DNA of 64,000 nt, from positions 241,530,674 through 241,594,673 of the forward strand of contig NC_069657.1 of NCBI RefSeq assembly GCF_027244095.1. The letters run 5' to 3'. A model generated the notes under the pieces. That model had not been told where the DNA came from, ran no database searches, and worked only from the letters and a program-made list of their open reading frames with translations. This document shows, piece by piece, positions 44,496 through 54,820 of this stretch (position 1 is its first letter; each line of letters begins with the position of its first letter). The DNA comes from Hemicordylus capensis. Its lineage: Eukaryota > Chordata > Lepidosauria > Squamata > Cordylidae. The position numbers and the translations under genes are program-made.

Positions 44496-44544
44496 GGTAA
44501 TACCCCTTTCGTACAGTAAAGAGCCGCGTCCTTGGCCACCTGGT

Positions 44545-44739
44545 CTATTCAAAGGGTGTCTCCTCCGTAATAGTGTTCCAGCTGTGCGGGTACTGTATCT
44601 CAACCAGGCCCACTTCCCACTCTCCAGGAAGATCCAGGGGCTTTGCTAATTGGATAGTGTAGGCAGAACTAGTGTTCTGTGGGAAGGCCTTATGGCTGGC
44701 ATTACTGGGCAGAGTAACAGAAAACCCTCTGCCTGCCAT
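44545..44739 (-). pseudogene. Polinton protein, N-terminal piece
   Basis: The 64-residue frame starts 'MAGRGFSVTLPSNASHKAFP' and continues with 'LAKPLDLPGEWEVGLVEIQY'. I associate this beginning with proteins encoded beside Polinton integrases, but do not know which Polinton protein it is. It starts within a few bases of the integrase end. Fossil part. Confidence 0.55.
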
Positions 44740-44740
44740 T

Positions 44741-45868
44741 CTACACCGGTTTGCATAGATCTGAAGCAGGCACCCAGCTGTTGAACTTATCAGGCCAACC
44801 TGCCCACTTCACTAAATGTTGTTTTACTCTTCCACAGCCTTTTGTATCTATAATTTTTTCAACCCTGTCCACCTTGTCCACCCCCTCTTTAACTTTCTGC
44901 ACTTCTTCAGGATAGAAGCTGCCGAGAACAGCTTCCCCCATGTAATCTTTTAACAGGTAAACAGGTCTTTCCCTTCTTCTGATGACTTGGTCCACTATAA
45001 AGAATTCTGTGGTGTAGTTCTGTTCATAGCCTTTCTCAAACCTTCCTTTAATCTTTGAAATCCTGACATGATCACCTTTTTTTAGCGTAAGAGTCTTGGC
45101 TTTTTTGTGGCTAGTGTTACCGTAAACAGTTTTCCATACAGCCAACTCACTGGAAGGCTTCACATCCACAGGCCTGTTTTGTATGGTTCTGTGAAAACTG
45201 TGGTTATAGCTCTTTATGAGTTCAGGTAAAACATCAATATATCTGAAGGTGTTGTGAGCTATGAAATACCTCCACATTCGTGTTTTTAGTGTTCGGTTAA
45301 AACGTTCAACCACAGCAGCTTTGACATCATTGTTCGTGATGAAATGGTGTATTTCTTGTTCCTTTAATAGGGCCCCTACTGTCTTATTTAAAAATTCACC
45401 CCCTCTGTCCGTCTGGAGCTTTCTAGGTTTTCGGCCTTCACTGAAAATAGCTTTAAAAGCCCTGGCCACTTCCCTACCCTTTTTGTCTTTTAGAGGTACA
45501 CACCATGCGTATTTAGATAGAATATCCACAACTGTCAATATGTACTTGTAGTCATCGTTGTATTTAGAAAACTGCTGCAAGTCCACTAGATCGGCTTGCC
45601 ATTGTACATCAACCCCTGAAACAACCGTCTTGTTTCTTTTAAAGTGTATCCTCGCAGGTTTATGCCGAGTGTAAGCATCCTGCTCTGACAGCCATGTCTT
45701 CACTTGTCTTTTACTCAACTCTTTAGTGTTCTGCCAGGCCTCTTGATATCGAGGTTCTACACCACCATAGCTCCCTACATTCCCTGGCGTATAATATATT
45801 TTCTTTAGGATTTTCTCATGTTCCGCCATGGTGCTACTTAACACAGGTATGAACACACATTTTTTCAA
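44741..45868 (-). CDS. Polinton retroviral-type integrase with chromodomain
   Basis: The frame has 375 residues, with Met 14 (TMAEHEKI) also a possible start. The catalytic core has Asp at 93 ('WQADLVDL'), Asp at 154 ('LQTDRGGEF') and Glu at 189 ('AAVVERFNRT'), a D-D-35-E spacing. The SH3-like C-terminal part ('LKKGDHVRISKIKGRFEKGY') is followed by a chromodomain-like end ('VKQHLVKWAGWPDKFNSWVP'). Polinton integrases insert the element and make 6-bp target duplications. Fossil part. Confidence 0.9.
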   Translation of the reverse strand: MKKCVFIPVLSSTMAEHEKILKKIYYTPGNVGSYGGVEPRYQEAWQNTKELSKRQVKTWLSEQDAYTRHKPARIHFKRNKTVVSGVDVQWQADLVDLQQFSKYNDDYKYILTVVDILSKYAWCVPLKDKKGREVARAFKAIFSEGRKPRKLQTDRGGEFLNKTVGALLKEQEIHHFITNNDVKAAVVERFNRTLKTRMWRYFIAHNTFRYIDVLPELIKSYNHSFHRTIQNRPVDVKPSSELAVWKTVYGNTSHKKAKTLTLKKGDHVRISKIKGRFEKGYEQNYTTEFFIVDQVIRRRERPVYLLKDYMGEAVLGSFYPEEVQKVKEGVDKVDRVEKIIDTKGCGRVKQHLVKWAGWPDKFNSWVPASDLCKPV

Positions 45869-46016
45869 ACAAAATTCTTTTATTGATCGTTTTCAGTACA
45901 GACACATGTGATACAGGAAACGCTGACATCGCCTAGATGCATGTTCTCAATGGTCCTGGCCTGTACAAATAAGAGGGGACAATACTTTAATAAAACTGAG
46001 CATTAAGTAAAACAAA

Positions 46017-47174
46017 CTAATCATACAAAATAAAAGACATATGGCTCACCATCTTGGGAACCTCCTCATTTACATTTTGCTCTTCAGGCATGGCCGTGGT
46101 TACCAGACCACTATCCATACATTCCTCCCCACCTTCAGCTGCTGATGTAACGCTTACATCCCTTAAGTAATCCTCTGTAGGGCTGGATGGCCATGGTGTC
46201 TCACGATCTTTGCACATCCAACAACTCTGATCGACACACCGGTACTCCCGAGGCCTGTTTGACATGAAAGATAGGGAGCCACACTCATCAGCACCCTTAT
46301 TCAGCTGATGCTTCTTATTCACCCTTTTTTCCCTACGCAGCTTTGGTTTCACAGGAGCTTCTGTTTCAGAATCTGATGATGATGAACTCACGTTTCTGGG
46401 ATTGGGGGGTACTCGTTCTCTCCCCTCAGGTTTCACAATCACCTCTTCAGACTCTCGGGGTCCAGTTCCCATAGATGGTTCTTCGACCGATTCGTCCTGC
46501 TCCTCAGCTGCTGTTTTCTCTGTAGGTATTGTAAGTACACAGCCATCAGTGACATCCTCCTCACTCTCAGATGCTGATGTGAAACACACAGCCCTACAAT
46601 AAGAGTAATGATTCTGGCTAGGACTCGGCGTCTCACATTCACATGATGACCAATCTTCGCTCGAACTGCAGCACTTGAGCACACGATAGGATACCCTTGG
46701 CCTGGATGACCACTGCTCAGATCCGCACCCACACTCATCAGAATAAGTATACTCCCCACATGAACTATCACAACATTGCTCATCACACCAATCAAAGTGG
46801 GGTCTGCTCCTAACCCGTTGCTTTTTCCTACGCAGCTTTGGTTTCACAGGAGCTTCTGTTTCAGAATCTGATGATGATGAACTCACGTTTCTCTGCTTTA
46901 GGGCTGTTACTGGTGGTTCTCGGCTCTCAGATTCCCACTCTACTTCTTGAGGGTCTCTGTTCTCCGTTTCCACAGGCACACCTTCAGGAGTGGCACAGGA
47001 GTCCAGATCTAGTCCATTTTTCAGGCTCGAGGGTGGAGAGTAGGAGAGGCTCCTCATTACACCATATTTGGAACGACCCCTTCTAGGTTTCACTGGTGCA
47101 ATCGGTAAAGGTAGGGTCATGGGGCATAAGGGTGTCCTGTAGTCAGACATCCTCTCTGCAAAAGTGTACAACAA
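46017..47174 (-). CDS. Ser/Cys-rich protein of the Polinton fragment, function unknown
   Basis: The frame has 385 residues; Met 9 (MSDYRTPL) may be the true start. It is acidic and Ser-rich, and holds two copies of a segment reading 'NVSSSSSDSETEAPVKPKLR' (residues ~96-115 and ~261-280). Between them is a Cys-rich region ('CDEQCCDSSCGEYTY', 'DECGCGSE', 'CCSSSEDWSSCECE'). No catalytic domain recognised. It sits upstream of the integrase on the same strand and opposite the divergent frame at 47572, so it is likely a regulatory or accessory product. Fossil part. Confidence 0.6.
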   Translation of the reverse strand: MLYTFAERMSDYRTPLCPMTLPLPIAPVKPRRGRSKYGVMRSLSYSPPSSLKNGLDLDSCATPEGVPVETENRDPQEVEWESESREPPVTALKQRNVSSSSSDSETEAPVKPKLRRKKQRVRSRPHFDWCDEQCCDSSCGEYTYSDECGCGSEQWSSRPRVSYRVLKCCSSSEDWSSCECETPSPSQNHYSYCRAVCFTSASESEEDVTDGCVLTIPTEKTAAEEQDESVEEPSMGTGPRESEEVIVKPEGRERVPPNPRNVSSSSSDSETEAPVKPKLRREKRVNKKHQLNKGADECGSLSFMSNRPREYRCVDQSCWMCKDRETPWPSSPTEDYLRDVSVTSAAEGGEECMDSGLVTTAMPEEQNVNEEVPKMVSHMSFILYD

Positions 47175-47179
47175 CCCCT

Positions 47180-47570
47180 TTTGCAGGAACCTACACCCTA
47201 GCCTGCTACTTATATCCTACAGTATCCCTTTTCAACCAATAAGAGCTCAATGACACGCAGGGTGGGACCTCGTTCCTATTGGTCCTCACAGGTCAGGTGG
47301 GTAGCCCTCATAGTACAGGAGGCTCTGGGCATGCCTGGAGATGTTCTCTGGAGGGTTTTCAACTCCTCCCTGCTGTGGTGACGTCATGCCCTTCAGGGGG
47401 AGGGGTTTGATGATGTCTTGCCCTTCAGTGGGTGGGGCTTGATGACATCTTGCCCTTACTAGGCTCTGACTTCACTTGCCCTTACTTAGGCTCCGCCCAG
47501 GTATGTATATAAACTACTACTGCTGGGCTCTGGCGCTGAAACCACATGCTCAGGGACACTTCACGGATCC
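47180..47570. promoter_or_regulatory. Divergent promoter region of the Polinton fragment
   Basis: A TATA-like box faces each gene: 'ggatataagtag' on the minus strand (about 47207-47218) and 'gtatgtatataaact' on the plus strand (about 47502-47516). Between them four imperfect units share 'tga.(g/a)tc.tgcccttca/ac', beginning with a CRE-like TGACGTCA near 47380. Spacing and symmetry suggest shared control. Confidence 0.5.
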
Positions 47571-47571
47571 C

Positions 47572-47739
47572 ATGGCTGAACCAGTTCTGCTGCCCAAACT
47601 GGTGATCCTCCCCGCCAGGGTTGCCCAGAAGGTGCAATTGGATGTAACCCAAGTGCCAGACAGCATTAGCACCATGCAGGGAAGCACAAATTACAGGCTG
47701 TTCAAGCCGATACAATACTGGGGAAGCCATGGAATTTGA
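47572..47739 (+). pseudogene. Start of a divergent Polinton-associated frame
   Basis: A frame starting 'MAEPVLLPKLVILPARVAQK' follows the plus-strand TATA-like box by ~55 bp. Only the beginning is present. No domain recognised. Belonging to the Polinton is inferred from the promoter layout. Fossil part. Confidence 0.35.
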
Positions 47740-47972
47740 AGCAACAAATGATAATACATTACAATCAGGCCTAAGGGAGGACATGGGGCAGGAAGAAGGC
47801 TCTCCAAATGTTTCCTGAAGCTGGGCAGGGGTGAACTCAACCAATCCTTTGGATGGGAGACCAATGGGAGGGGGAAAGGCCCCCCCTTCCCAAAACAAAG
47901 AAGCCACAGAAAACAGGGTAACGCAACAATAACAGACCACAGGAGGAGGAGAAACCGTGTACATTTTATATA

Positions 47973-48752
47973 CAGGTGAAACTCGGAAAATTAGAATATC
48001 GTGCAAAAGTCCATTAATTTCAGTAATGCAAATTAAAAGGTGAAACTGATATATGAGACAGACGCATTACATGCAAAGCGAGATAAGTCAAGCCTTAATT
48101 TGTTATAATTGTGATGATCATGGCGTACAGCTCATGAAAACCCCAAATCCACAATCCCAGAAAATTAGAATATTACATGGAACCAAGAAGACAAGGATTG
48201 TAGAACAGAACAATATCGGACCTCTGAAAAGTATAAGCATGCATATGTATTCAGTACTTGGTTTGGGCCCCTTTTGCAGCAATTACTGCCTCAATGCAGT
48301 GTGGCATGGATGCTATCAGCCTGTGGCACTGATGAGGTGTTATGGAAGACCAGGATGCTTCATTAGCGGCCTTCAGCTCTTCTGCATTGTTTGGTCTCAT
48401 GTCTCTCATCCTTCTCTTGGCAATGCCCCATAGATTCTCTATGGGGTCAGGTCAGGCGAGTTTGCTGGCCAATCAAGCACAGTACACTGTATACTTTTCG
48501 GAGGTCCGATATTGTTCTATTCTACAATCCTTGTCGTCTTGCTTCCATGTAATATTCTAATTTTCTGGGATTGTGGATTTGGGGTTTTCATGAGCTGTAC
48601 GCCATGATCATCCCAATTATAACAAATTAAGGCTTGACTTATCTCGCTTTGCATGTAATGCGTCTGTCTCATATATCAGTTTCACCTTTTAATTTGCATT
48701 ACTGAAATTAATGGACTTTTGCACGATATTCTAATTTTCCGAGTTTCACCTG
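47973..48752 (-). mobile_element. Tc1/mariner-type deletion derivative with ~260-bp inverted repeats
   Basis: Ends CAGGTGAAACTCGG and CCGAGTTTCACCTG, flanked by TA on both sides. Arms 47973-48238 and 48493-48752 are near-identical inverted copies. The ~250-bp centre, read on the minus strand, retains the end of a transposase ('LDWPANSPDL', 'RIYG', 'MRPNNAEELKAA', 'IASMPHCIEAVIAAKGAQ'), matching the third-acid region of DDE Tc1 transposases. Not autonomous. High arm identity suggests a young insertion. Confidence 0.85.
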
Positions 48753-48879
48753 TATATGCAAAAGGAGCACAATATATCACTTGTACTGAAAACAGATAGG
48801 AATGGAATCCAGTTATAATGGAGAGCTCCAGAAGCCCTCTGTGACCATTAGGTAATAGACCTTGGAGTATATTGGGGAG

Positions 48880-49075
48880 TGGTGGACTAGGACCAGGAAG
48901 ACCCAAGTTCAAATCCCCATTCAGCCATGACACTCACTGGGCTCTGGGCCAGTCACTAATCTCTCAGCCCAACCTCCTTACAGGGTGGTTGTGAGGCTAA
49001 AAATAACCATGAAACCTCTGGGCTTCTCAGAAAGAGAAGTGGGGTATCAATATTTAAAAAAATGTTACAAATAAA
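48880..49075 (+). repeat. Sauria-type SINE, 5' truncated
   Basis: 'gagtggtggactaggaccag', B box 'aagttcaaatcccc', then 'ggccagtcactaatctctcagcccaacc' text split by small gaps and 'tgaaacctctgggcttct'. Same family as 26234. Confidence 0.75.
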
Positions 49076-49099
49076 AAATGATGGAGCATCATCATAGTG

Positions 49100-50460
49100 G
49101 AAGAGAATTATGTTGAGAAAACATAATGTACAGTGCTCACATGTAGATGTCCTAGCCTCGTATTGTAATGAGGCGCAGTTAAACATCAATTATGATAAGT
49201 CAAAAATTATGTGTTTTAAGAACAAAGCAAAGAAATTTATATGGACATTGAATGGACCTCAATTAGAACAGGTCACTCAAAGAAAATATCTGGGGGTCGT
49301 TTTTCAACAAAATGCCAGGAAATCTGCGCACATGAGAATGGTAGCCAAGTCGGCAAAATGCAGTGTGGCGGCAAGTAATAGATTCTTTAGAACGCAAGGC
49401 GCAGGTTTCATCCCTGCAGCCTTAAGATTATATTCTGCCAAAGTAATCCTTCAGTTATTGTATGGCATTCAATTGGGTCCATACTCAAGTTCTGATATGC
49501 TAGGGGGGGAAATCAATCTGGGTTTCTGAGAACTTTATTTGGTACTTCAAGATGCACTCTAAATGTGGTCTTGCGTATGGAGGCTGGTTTTCTAAAAATT
49601 GAATCACGTGCTTGGCTGCTAATTATTTATTTTTGGCTGAGAGCACACTTGCGGCCGACTGGGTTAATTCCCAAGTTCCTAGTGGCTGTTCCTCAGCTGA
49701 CTTGGTATTCAGCGGTAAGCAATAAGCTCACCTCTTTAGGAATAGCTCCTGAACAGCTGGTGGAGTTGGGCCAGACTAAGGCTAAAAGAGCAGTGAGACA
49801 ACGTCTGGTAGATACTGAGTTGCAAAATAACTGAGCCTCTCTACCAGAGTTTTAGAAAGGAAAAAGGTCTGAGATGGCTCTCTCACCCGCTGATTATTTG
49901 TCCTCCATTCTCCTTAGTAAACTCCGCTGGGTATTCACAAGAGCTAGGGTTAACTCCTTCAGCGTTAGTAGGGAGATACCAAGGTATCCCCATAGAAGCA
50001 TGCTGTTGTAGCTGTGGATCCGGGGAAATAGAAACCACCGACCACATTTTCTTGCACTGTCGATTACACTCAAACGTAAGGATATTTTATTTTATTTATT
50101 TTTACATTTTTATACCGCCTTTCGTTAAAAGAGAACCCCAAGGCGGTTTACAAAAATTAAAAACATACAGTAAAAAACAGTAAAAACATCAAGCTAAAAA
50201 CAGGATATGTTTTATTTTCCTCTTGATATGTAGATTGTCAAACCAGTCTGATGAACATCTTGTTAAATTTTCACTTTCAGATGAGGGTGCCCCAGTTTCT
50301 AACTCAGTAGCTAAGTTTTGTTATATTGCTTCCAGGATGTATATAGGGGAATCGTTTTTAGGATGGTAATGTATTATCATATAGATGTAATTGTATTCAC
50401 AGAGGTATATGTTTTCTGTTTTGGTCTAAGACCGTAAATAAAATTTGACTTGACTTGACT
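49100..50460 (+). mobile_element. LINE 3' part with C-terminal zinc knuckle and (TTGAC)n tail
   Basis: The plus-strand frame at 49110-49529 covers the thumb after the RT active site: 'LNINYDKSKIMCFKNKAK', 'LEQVTQRKYLGVVF', 'VILQLLYGIQ'. Further pieces at 49565-49834 and beyond end in a CCHC motif ('CCSCGSGEIETTDHIFLHC', about 50010-50070). A LINE tail (50085-50205) is inserted in it. The 3' end is 'aaataaaatttgacttgact'. I-superfamily (Vingi-like) is my best guess. Confidence 0.7.
50085..50205 (-). repeat. LINE 3' tail inserted in the LINE
   Basis: 'tttatttttacatttttata' then 'ccgcctttcgttaaa' and 'aaggcggtttacaaaaatt', minus orientation. Flanking 'gatattttatttt' and 'gatatgttttatttt' suggest a target duplication. 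Confidence 0.7.
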
Positions 50461-50532
50461 GAAATGCAAACCAGGGCAGACCCTGCTTAGCAAAGGAGGC
50501 AATTCATGCTTGCTACCACAAGACCAGCTCTC
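50461..50532 (-). repeat. 5S-derived SINE head fragment
   Basis: Reverse complement of 'gctaagcagggtc.gccctggtttgcat', the 5S-like core, plus the 'gcttgctaccacaagacc' head. Confidence 0.7.
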
Positions 50533-50629
50533 TGCAGGATGACTGAGACCAGAACTGCTGAGAAAAGCAGGATTTGCCAAATTGGAAACATGCTTCATGA
50601 TTCTCTCCTGAAAGCAAAACTTTGCAAAA

Positions 50630-50922
50630 TTAGGAACATCGGAAACTGCCATATACTGAGTCAGACCATAGGTCGTTCTAGCTCAGTATTGTCTACACAG
50701 ACTGGCAGTGGCTTCTCCAAGGTTGCAGGCAGGAATCTCTCTCAGCCCTGTCTTGGAGATGCCAGGGAAGGAACTTGGAACCCAGATGCTCTTCCCAGAG
50801 TGGCTCCATCCCCTAAGGGGAATATCTTACATGTAGTCTCCCATTCAAAAGCAACCAGGGTGGACCCTACTTAGGTAAGGGGACAAGTCATGCTTGCTAC
50901 CCCAAGACCAGCTCTCCTCCAA
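50630..50922 (-). repeat. 5S-rRNA-derived SINE, nearly full length
   Basis: Minus-strand copy. The core corresponds to the 5S rRNA internal promoter (C box) region 'aagcagggtc...cctggtt....atgggagac'. Body and tail match the copy at 53527-53827. Confidence 0.75.
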
Positions 50923-50929
50923 GAACTGC

Positions 50930-51749
50930 AGCTTCTTTTATGAATGGCCAGTGAATGACATCATTCTGGCCATTTGGGATGTTGTTGTGGCGACATCTTC
51001 CACCCTAATGACACTACCCCAAATTAAACCCCGTGGGGCTTCTCTCAGCCAGAGTGAAAGTTTCTCTCTTCTCTAACCAGGCTGGACTAAGCAAAGGAAA
51101 CATTTCATAGCTGTATTTTGCTTAGAAATCAGTGCGATGGTGAGATATGCACATTTAATATGATTAATAATAGTATTAATACTTATTAATATGAGCATTA
51201 TCATTCCCAGTTCCATCCCGACATAAGTATTTTGAGAACCTGCTTTTTCTACACATTTTATCTAGGATCGAAGGGCACTTATCACCACATAAGCCTTGGC
51301 ATTGAAAGAGATACAGAAACGGGAGAATTTGCAGGATAAAGCAAAAATAAAAATAAAAACCAGACCAATCTGCAAACTTTCAACTTACACAGAACTCTTC
51401 CATAGTGCTCATTGAGGAGCCTTGTGCACTTCCAAAGCTGACACAGCTGAGTCAGCCCCAAGATTTTTAGTTAGGCATGCAAACTTATCATGCCCATAAA
51501 GTATCTCTGAAGTGAATTGGCTCAGGAGTGAGTCCAGGCACTTGGATCGTCTGCCCAGTTGGGGCAGGAGGGAGAAAACTCTACTGGAAGACTGAGCTGC
51601 CCTTTATTACCCACCCCAGAGAACAGAGAGGCGCAATGGGAAGGGCTTTTAAAAAGACATTTTTAAAGAGCCAAAAGAAACCCTCCCAAATGGGGGAAAA
51701 GAAGAAACAACTGAGATAGAAATAAAGATGGATAGATAGAAATAAAGAT

Positions 51750-51786
<37 letters not shown>

Positions 51787-52400
51787 TAGATCTGCAGAGA
51801 AAAAAGAAAGAAGCCAAGCTGGGGATAGCTGGAGGAAAGAGATGCTGGGGCTCATGGGACGAGGGAGAGAGAGAGGGTTAGAGAGAGAGAGAGGTGTGCA
51901 AGTCGAAGGAAGGAAGGAATCATGTGAATACGAGAGTGAAAACCCAAAAGAGGCACATAAAAGGAACCACCCACAATAGGAGAGCCAAATAATTGAGGGG
52001 GCATTTACTGCCCTGAGTCAGAAGCGATCTTTGCAATCCGATGGCTGAGTAACAGGCAAAAGAAGGTGTGTGTGTGGGGGGAGAAATATCAGCTGGGAAA
52101 GGAAGGGCAGGGGTGGTGGTCCTGAGCCCCCTGCAGCATCCAGAAAGGACCAAGATGGTGGGGTAGTGTGTGTGTGTCTCAATTGAGCAAGGGCTTGTTA
52201 ATATCAACCTCACACACACACACCCCTGCAACACACACACCACCATCAAAGCCCAGGGGGCAGGGCAGGGCAGGGCTGAGTGGGGTCGGGGGAGAAGGCT
52301 TTGGGGAAGAAGGAAAGTGGAGTCCATACCCACCAGCTGCTTGTGAGAATGCCCGGGAAAAGGAGCCTCTTCAGAGGGCACAGAGAAGAAGCTTTAGGGT
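50930..52400. other. No gene recognised; simple repeats
   Basis: (GATA/GA)n tract at 51715-51782 and (GA)n at 51863-51895; (CA/GT)n tracts near 52165 and 52211. No coding exon seen. Confidence 0.5.
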
Positions 52401-52702
52401 GGTGGAAAGGTAGGTGTGCCACCCGAAGAGCTCCAAAATCAAGAACGGGCAGGGTGGCCAATGGGTGGGAAGGCTGCTTAAACTCACTTTCCCCCCAGAT
52501 GAGTGGTCTCATGCTCCCGGAAGCGCAGACCACGCTCCCAGACAAGCAGAGCTGTGTGGTGCAGTCTGAAGTTCCAGAGGCTGAGATGATGCGTCCCGGT
52601 CTCTGGGGATCCCACAATGCACCATGCAACACAAGTGATGCATTGGGGGATTCCCCTGAGAGATGGGCGTTCTAGGCGTCCATCTCTGTGCGTGGCCAGG
52701 CT
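52400..52702. mobile_element. GC-rich non-autonomous DNA element, relative of 37200-37690
   Basis: Shares the 'cccacaatgcac' block and surrounding layout with 37380-37420. The hAT MITE at 52703 inserted at its right side. Confidence 0.4.
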
Positions 52703-52871
52703 CAGGGGCGTAGCTAGGGAAGAGGGGGCCCGTGTTCTCCGTTCTTCCTGGTGGCCCCTTGGAGTGAGGGAGAGAATGAAGAAAATAGGGAGGGATGTAG
52801 CTGTCGGGGCCCTCAGGAGATGGGGGCCTGGGTTCTTTGAACCCATCCACTCAATTATAGCTACACCCCTG
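52703..52871. mobile_element. hAT-type MITE (CAGGGGCGTA ends), copy 1
   Basis: Ends CAGGGGCGTAGCTA and TAGCTACACCCCTG. The 8-bp target duplication is perfect: GCCAGGCT at 52695-52702 and 52872-52879. 169 bp, no coding capacity. Confidence 0.9.
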
Positions 52872-52914
52872 GCCAGGCTAGAAGAAGACCGTGCTTGTAC
52901 ACAAGCAGGTAGGT

Positions 52915-53085
52915 GGGGTTAAGGGAGCACTTGCTCTAGCTCCCTTAACCTGGGCTAACAGCCGGGCCTAAAAGCCAGGCTAGGTGGCGCTGCCTCACTG
53001 GGATAGGGCCCAATGCGCAGTTAACCCAGACTGGGCATTCCTAGCCTGGCTTAGGCAGTGTGTGAGAATAGCCACACTGTAAGAA
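52915..53085. mobile_element. Short palindrome-rich DNA element
   Basis: 'ttaagggagc' and 'gctcccttaa' form a hairpin at 52920-52950; further inverted blocks 'gctaggtggc' and 'cctagcctgg' follow. The end 'gtgtgagaatagcc' resembles ends of the other GC-rich elements here. Confidence 0.4.
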
Positions 53086-53526
53086 CTTAATAAAATGACA
53101 TTATGGGTGTCCATCAGAACATAAACAATAATCTATTCGTAGTGTAATGTATTAAATTTATCTAATATATTTAAGTACTGCATGTCTAAGAATTCATGGG
53201 TAGCATTCAGTCTAAGTTAGCCATAACCAAGTTCCATTGAAATTTGTGGGCCTTAAGGGAGTAAAGATAACTCTGTGCTTCCAGTGGTGCTTCTCATGAG
53301 TAACTTTGTCTAAATGTTATCCCCATAATAAGCAATAGCAATTTTGAAAAGCAACATGATAAGAAAACAACTTAGCTGATAACAGTACAATCTCAATCCA
53401 TTTAAAACAGCATGTTAAATTCAAGTTGCTTTTTGCTCTTAGAGTGCATCTCTTCTTTTCCATGAGTATTTTTGGTTACTCCATATTTGTAGAATTTTGG
53501 TATTGTAGGCTGCCCTGAATAGCTTG

Positions 53527-53827
53527 GGAGGAGCGTTGGTCTTGTGGTAGCAAGCATGCATTGTCCACTTTGCTGAGCAGGGTCCACCCTGGTTTGCATA
53601 TGAATGGGAGACTGCATGTGAGCACTATAAGATATTCCCCTTACGGATGGGGCTGCTCTGGGAAGAGTATATTAGCATGCAGAAGGTCCCAGGTTTCCTC
53701 CCTGATAAGGCTGAGAGAGACTCCTGCCTGCAATCTTGGAGATGCTGCTGCCAGTCTGTGTAGACAGACAATCCAGAGCTAGATGGACCAAAGCTCTGAC
53801 TCAGTTTAAGTCAGCTTCCTATGTTCT
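53527..53827 (+). repeat. 5S-rRNA-derived SINE, nearly full length
   Basis: Plus-strand copy. From about 53570, 'gctgagcagggtccaccctgg' followed by 'tgaatgggagac' and 'gagcac' aligns with the 3' half of 5S rRNA, which holds the internal polymerase III promoter. The tail ends 'agcttcctatgttct'. Confidence 0.8.
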
Positions 53828-54483
53828 AGCTTGCTAGAAAGGCAGGGCACAAAAGTTTTAATGAATAAATAAAACAAAGGGCTTGACCCAACCATCCAAG
53901 GACAGCGATATTCACATATTAGCAGCACAGAAGAAATACAAACGTTCTTAACGTTTTTCAAAAAAAGTAAGCATAGCTTTACTGTTTGAGAGAAAGACCC
54001 TCAAATTGCCTTCACTTGCATTGAACTGGTAAAAGACAAAAAGAGATACTTTATGGGCTTCTGATTAACTTCCAGCAACTTGTGTATGGCTTGATTTTGG
54101 CCTCTCCTTCGAATGCTGCAAATGTGACCTTCTCCAGCTGCATGTTGTTTCAGCTCACACACTCCACCGTGCAGAACTAAAGAGTTTACGTTGCATATAT
54201 TTCAACGAGCCTTTAAAGCAGTATCGTCCAGTTTAGACACCTAACAGAACTCCTTTCCCCATTCGACACGATGTCTTTGCACCACCCTGCCTTTTTGGCT
54301 GGAGGTTGGGTGGAAGAAGACGACAGACAAGGAGGCTGCTCAGCTCCAGGGAGAGACTTTTGTAGCATGGGCCTCGCCTTCACAGGCCTGGCTGCTCCAC
54401 AAGGCCCAGCCTTCTCCTATCGCCTGCAGGAGCAAAGGTGAACTTCGGGCTCCCAAAACAAGCTTCATTGTGGGAGTTGTAGT

Positions 54484-54812
54484 CAGGGGCGTAGCAAGGT
54501 TGGAGGCGGCCCAGAGACAAGATTTTAAAATGTTGTCTCTGGGCCCCCAGAGACAACACACACAAACACACTTCACAATATATTGTGCACTCACACTCAC
54601 ATCCCCATTATGAATATGGTGAATATCTAGTTCACATTGAATCTAGTTTTTTTACTCTCTGCTCCTGCCGATCTCCAAGAGACTCAACATCATCTATAGA
54701 GGGTGCAACATGGGCTGGTGGGGAGTCATGTGATGTGCCTTGGGGGGGGGACCTCGAGGCAGTGGGGCCCAAGACGACTGCCTCCCCTTGCCTAATGGTA
54801 GTTACGCCCCTG
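54484..54812. mobile_element. hAT-type MITE (CAGGGGCGTA ends), copy 2
   Basis: Ends CAGGGGCGTAGC and GTTACGCCCCTG. Perfect 8-bp target duplication GTTGTAGT at 54476-54483 and 54813-54820. An internal hairpin 'tgttgtctctgggcc' / 'agagacaaca' lies near 54530-54560. Confidence 0.9.
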
Positions 54813-54820
54813 GTTGTAGT

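Larger units (their letters stand above)
44500..47745 (-). mobile_element. Polinton (Maverick) fragment
   Basis: A virus-like fossil. Parts: the N-terminal piece of a second Polinton-type protein (44545-44739), integrase (44741-45868), a Ser/Cys-rich protein (46017-47174), a divergent promoter region (47180-47570), and the start of a plus-strand frame (47572-47739). DNA polymerase, ATPase and capsid genes are absent, so this is one end region of a broken element. Frames that remain are long, suggesting limited age. I could not fix terminal inverted repeats. Confidence 0.75.

Noticed and set aside
52246-52922. Frames of 100-130 codons on both strands
   Set aside because: Explained by GC-rich short elements and the hAT MITE.
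53570-53640. 5S rRNA gene or pseudogene
   Set aside because: Only the promoter-containing part is 5S-like; head and tail match the SINE family found in other copies.
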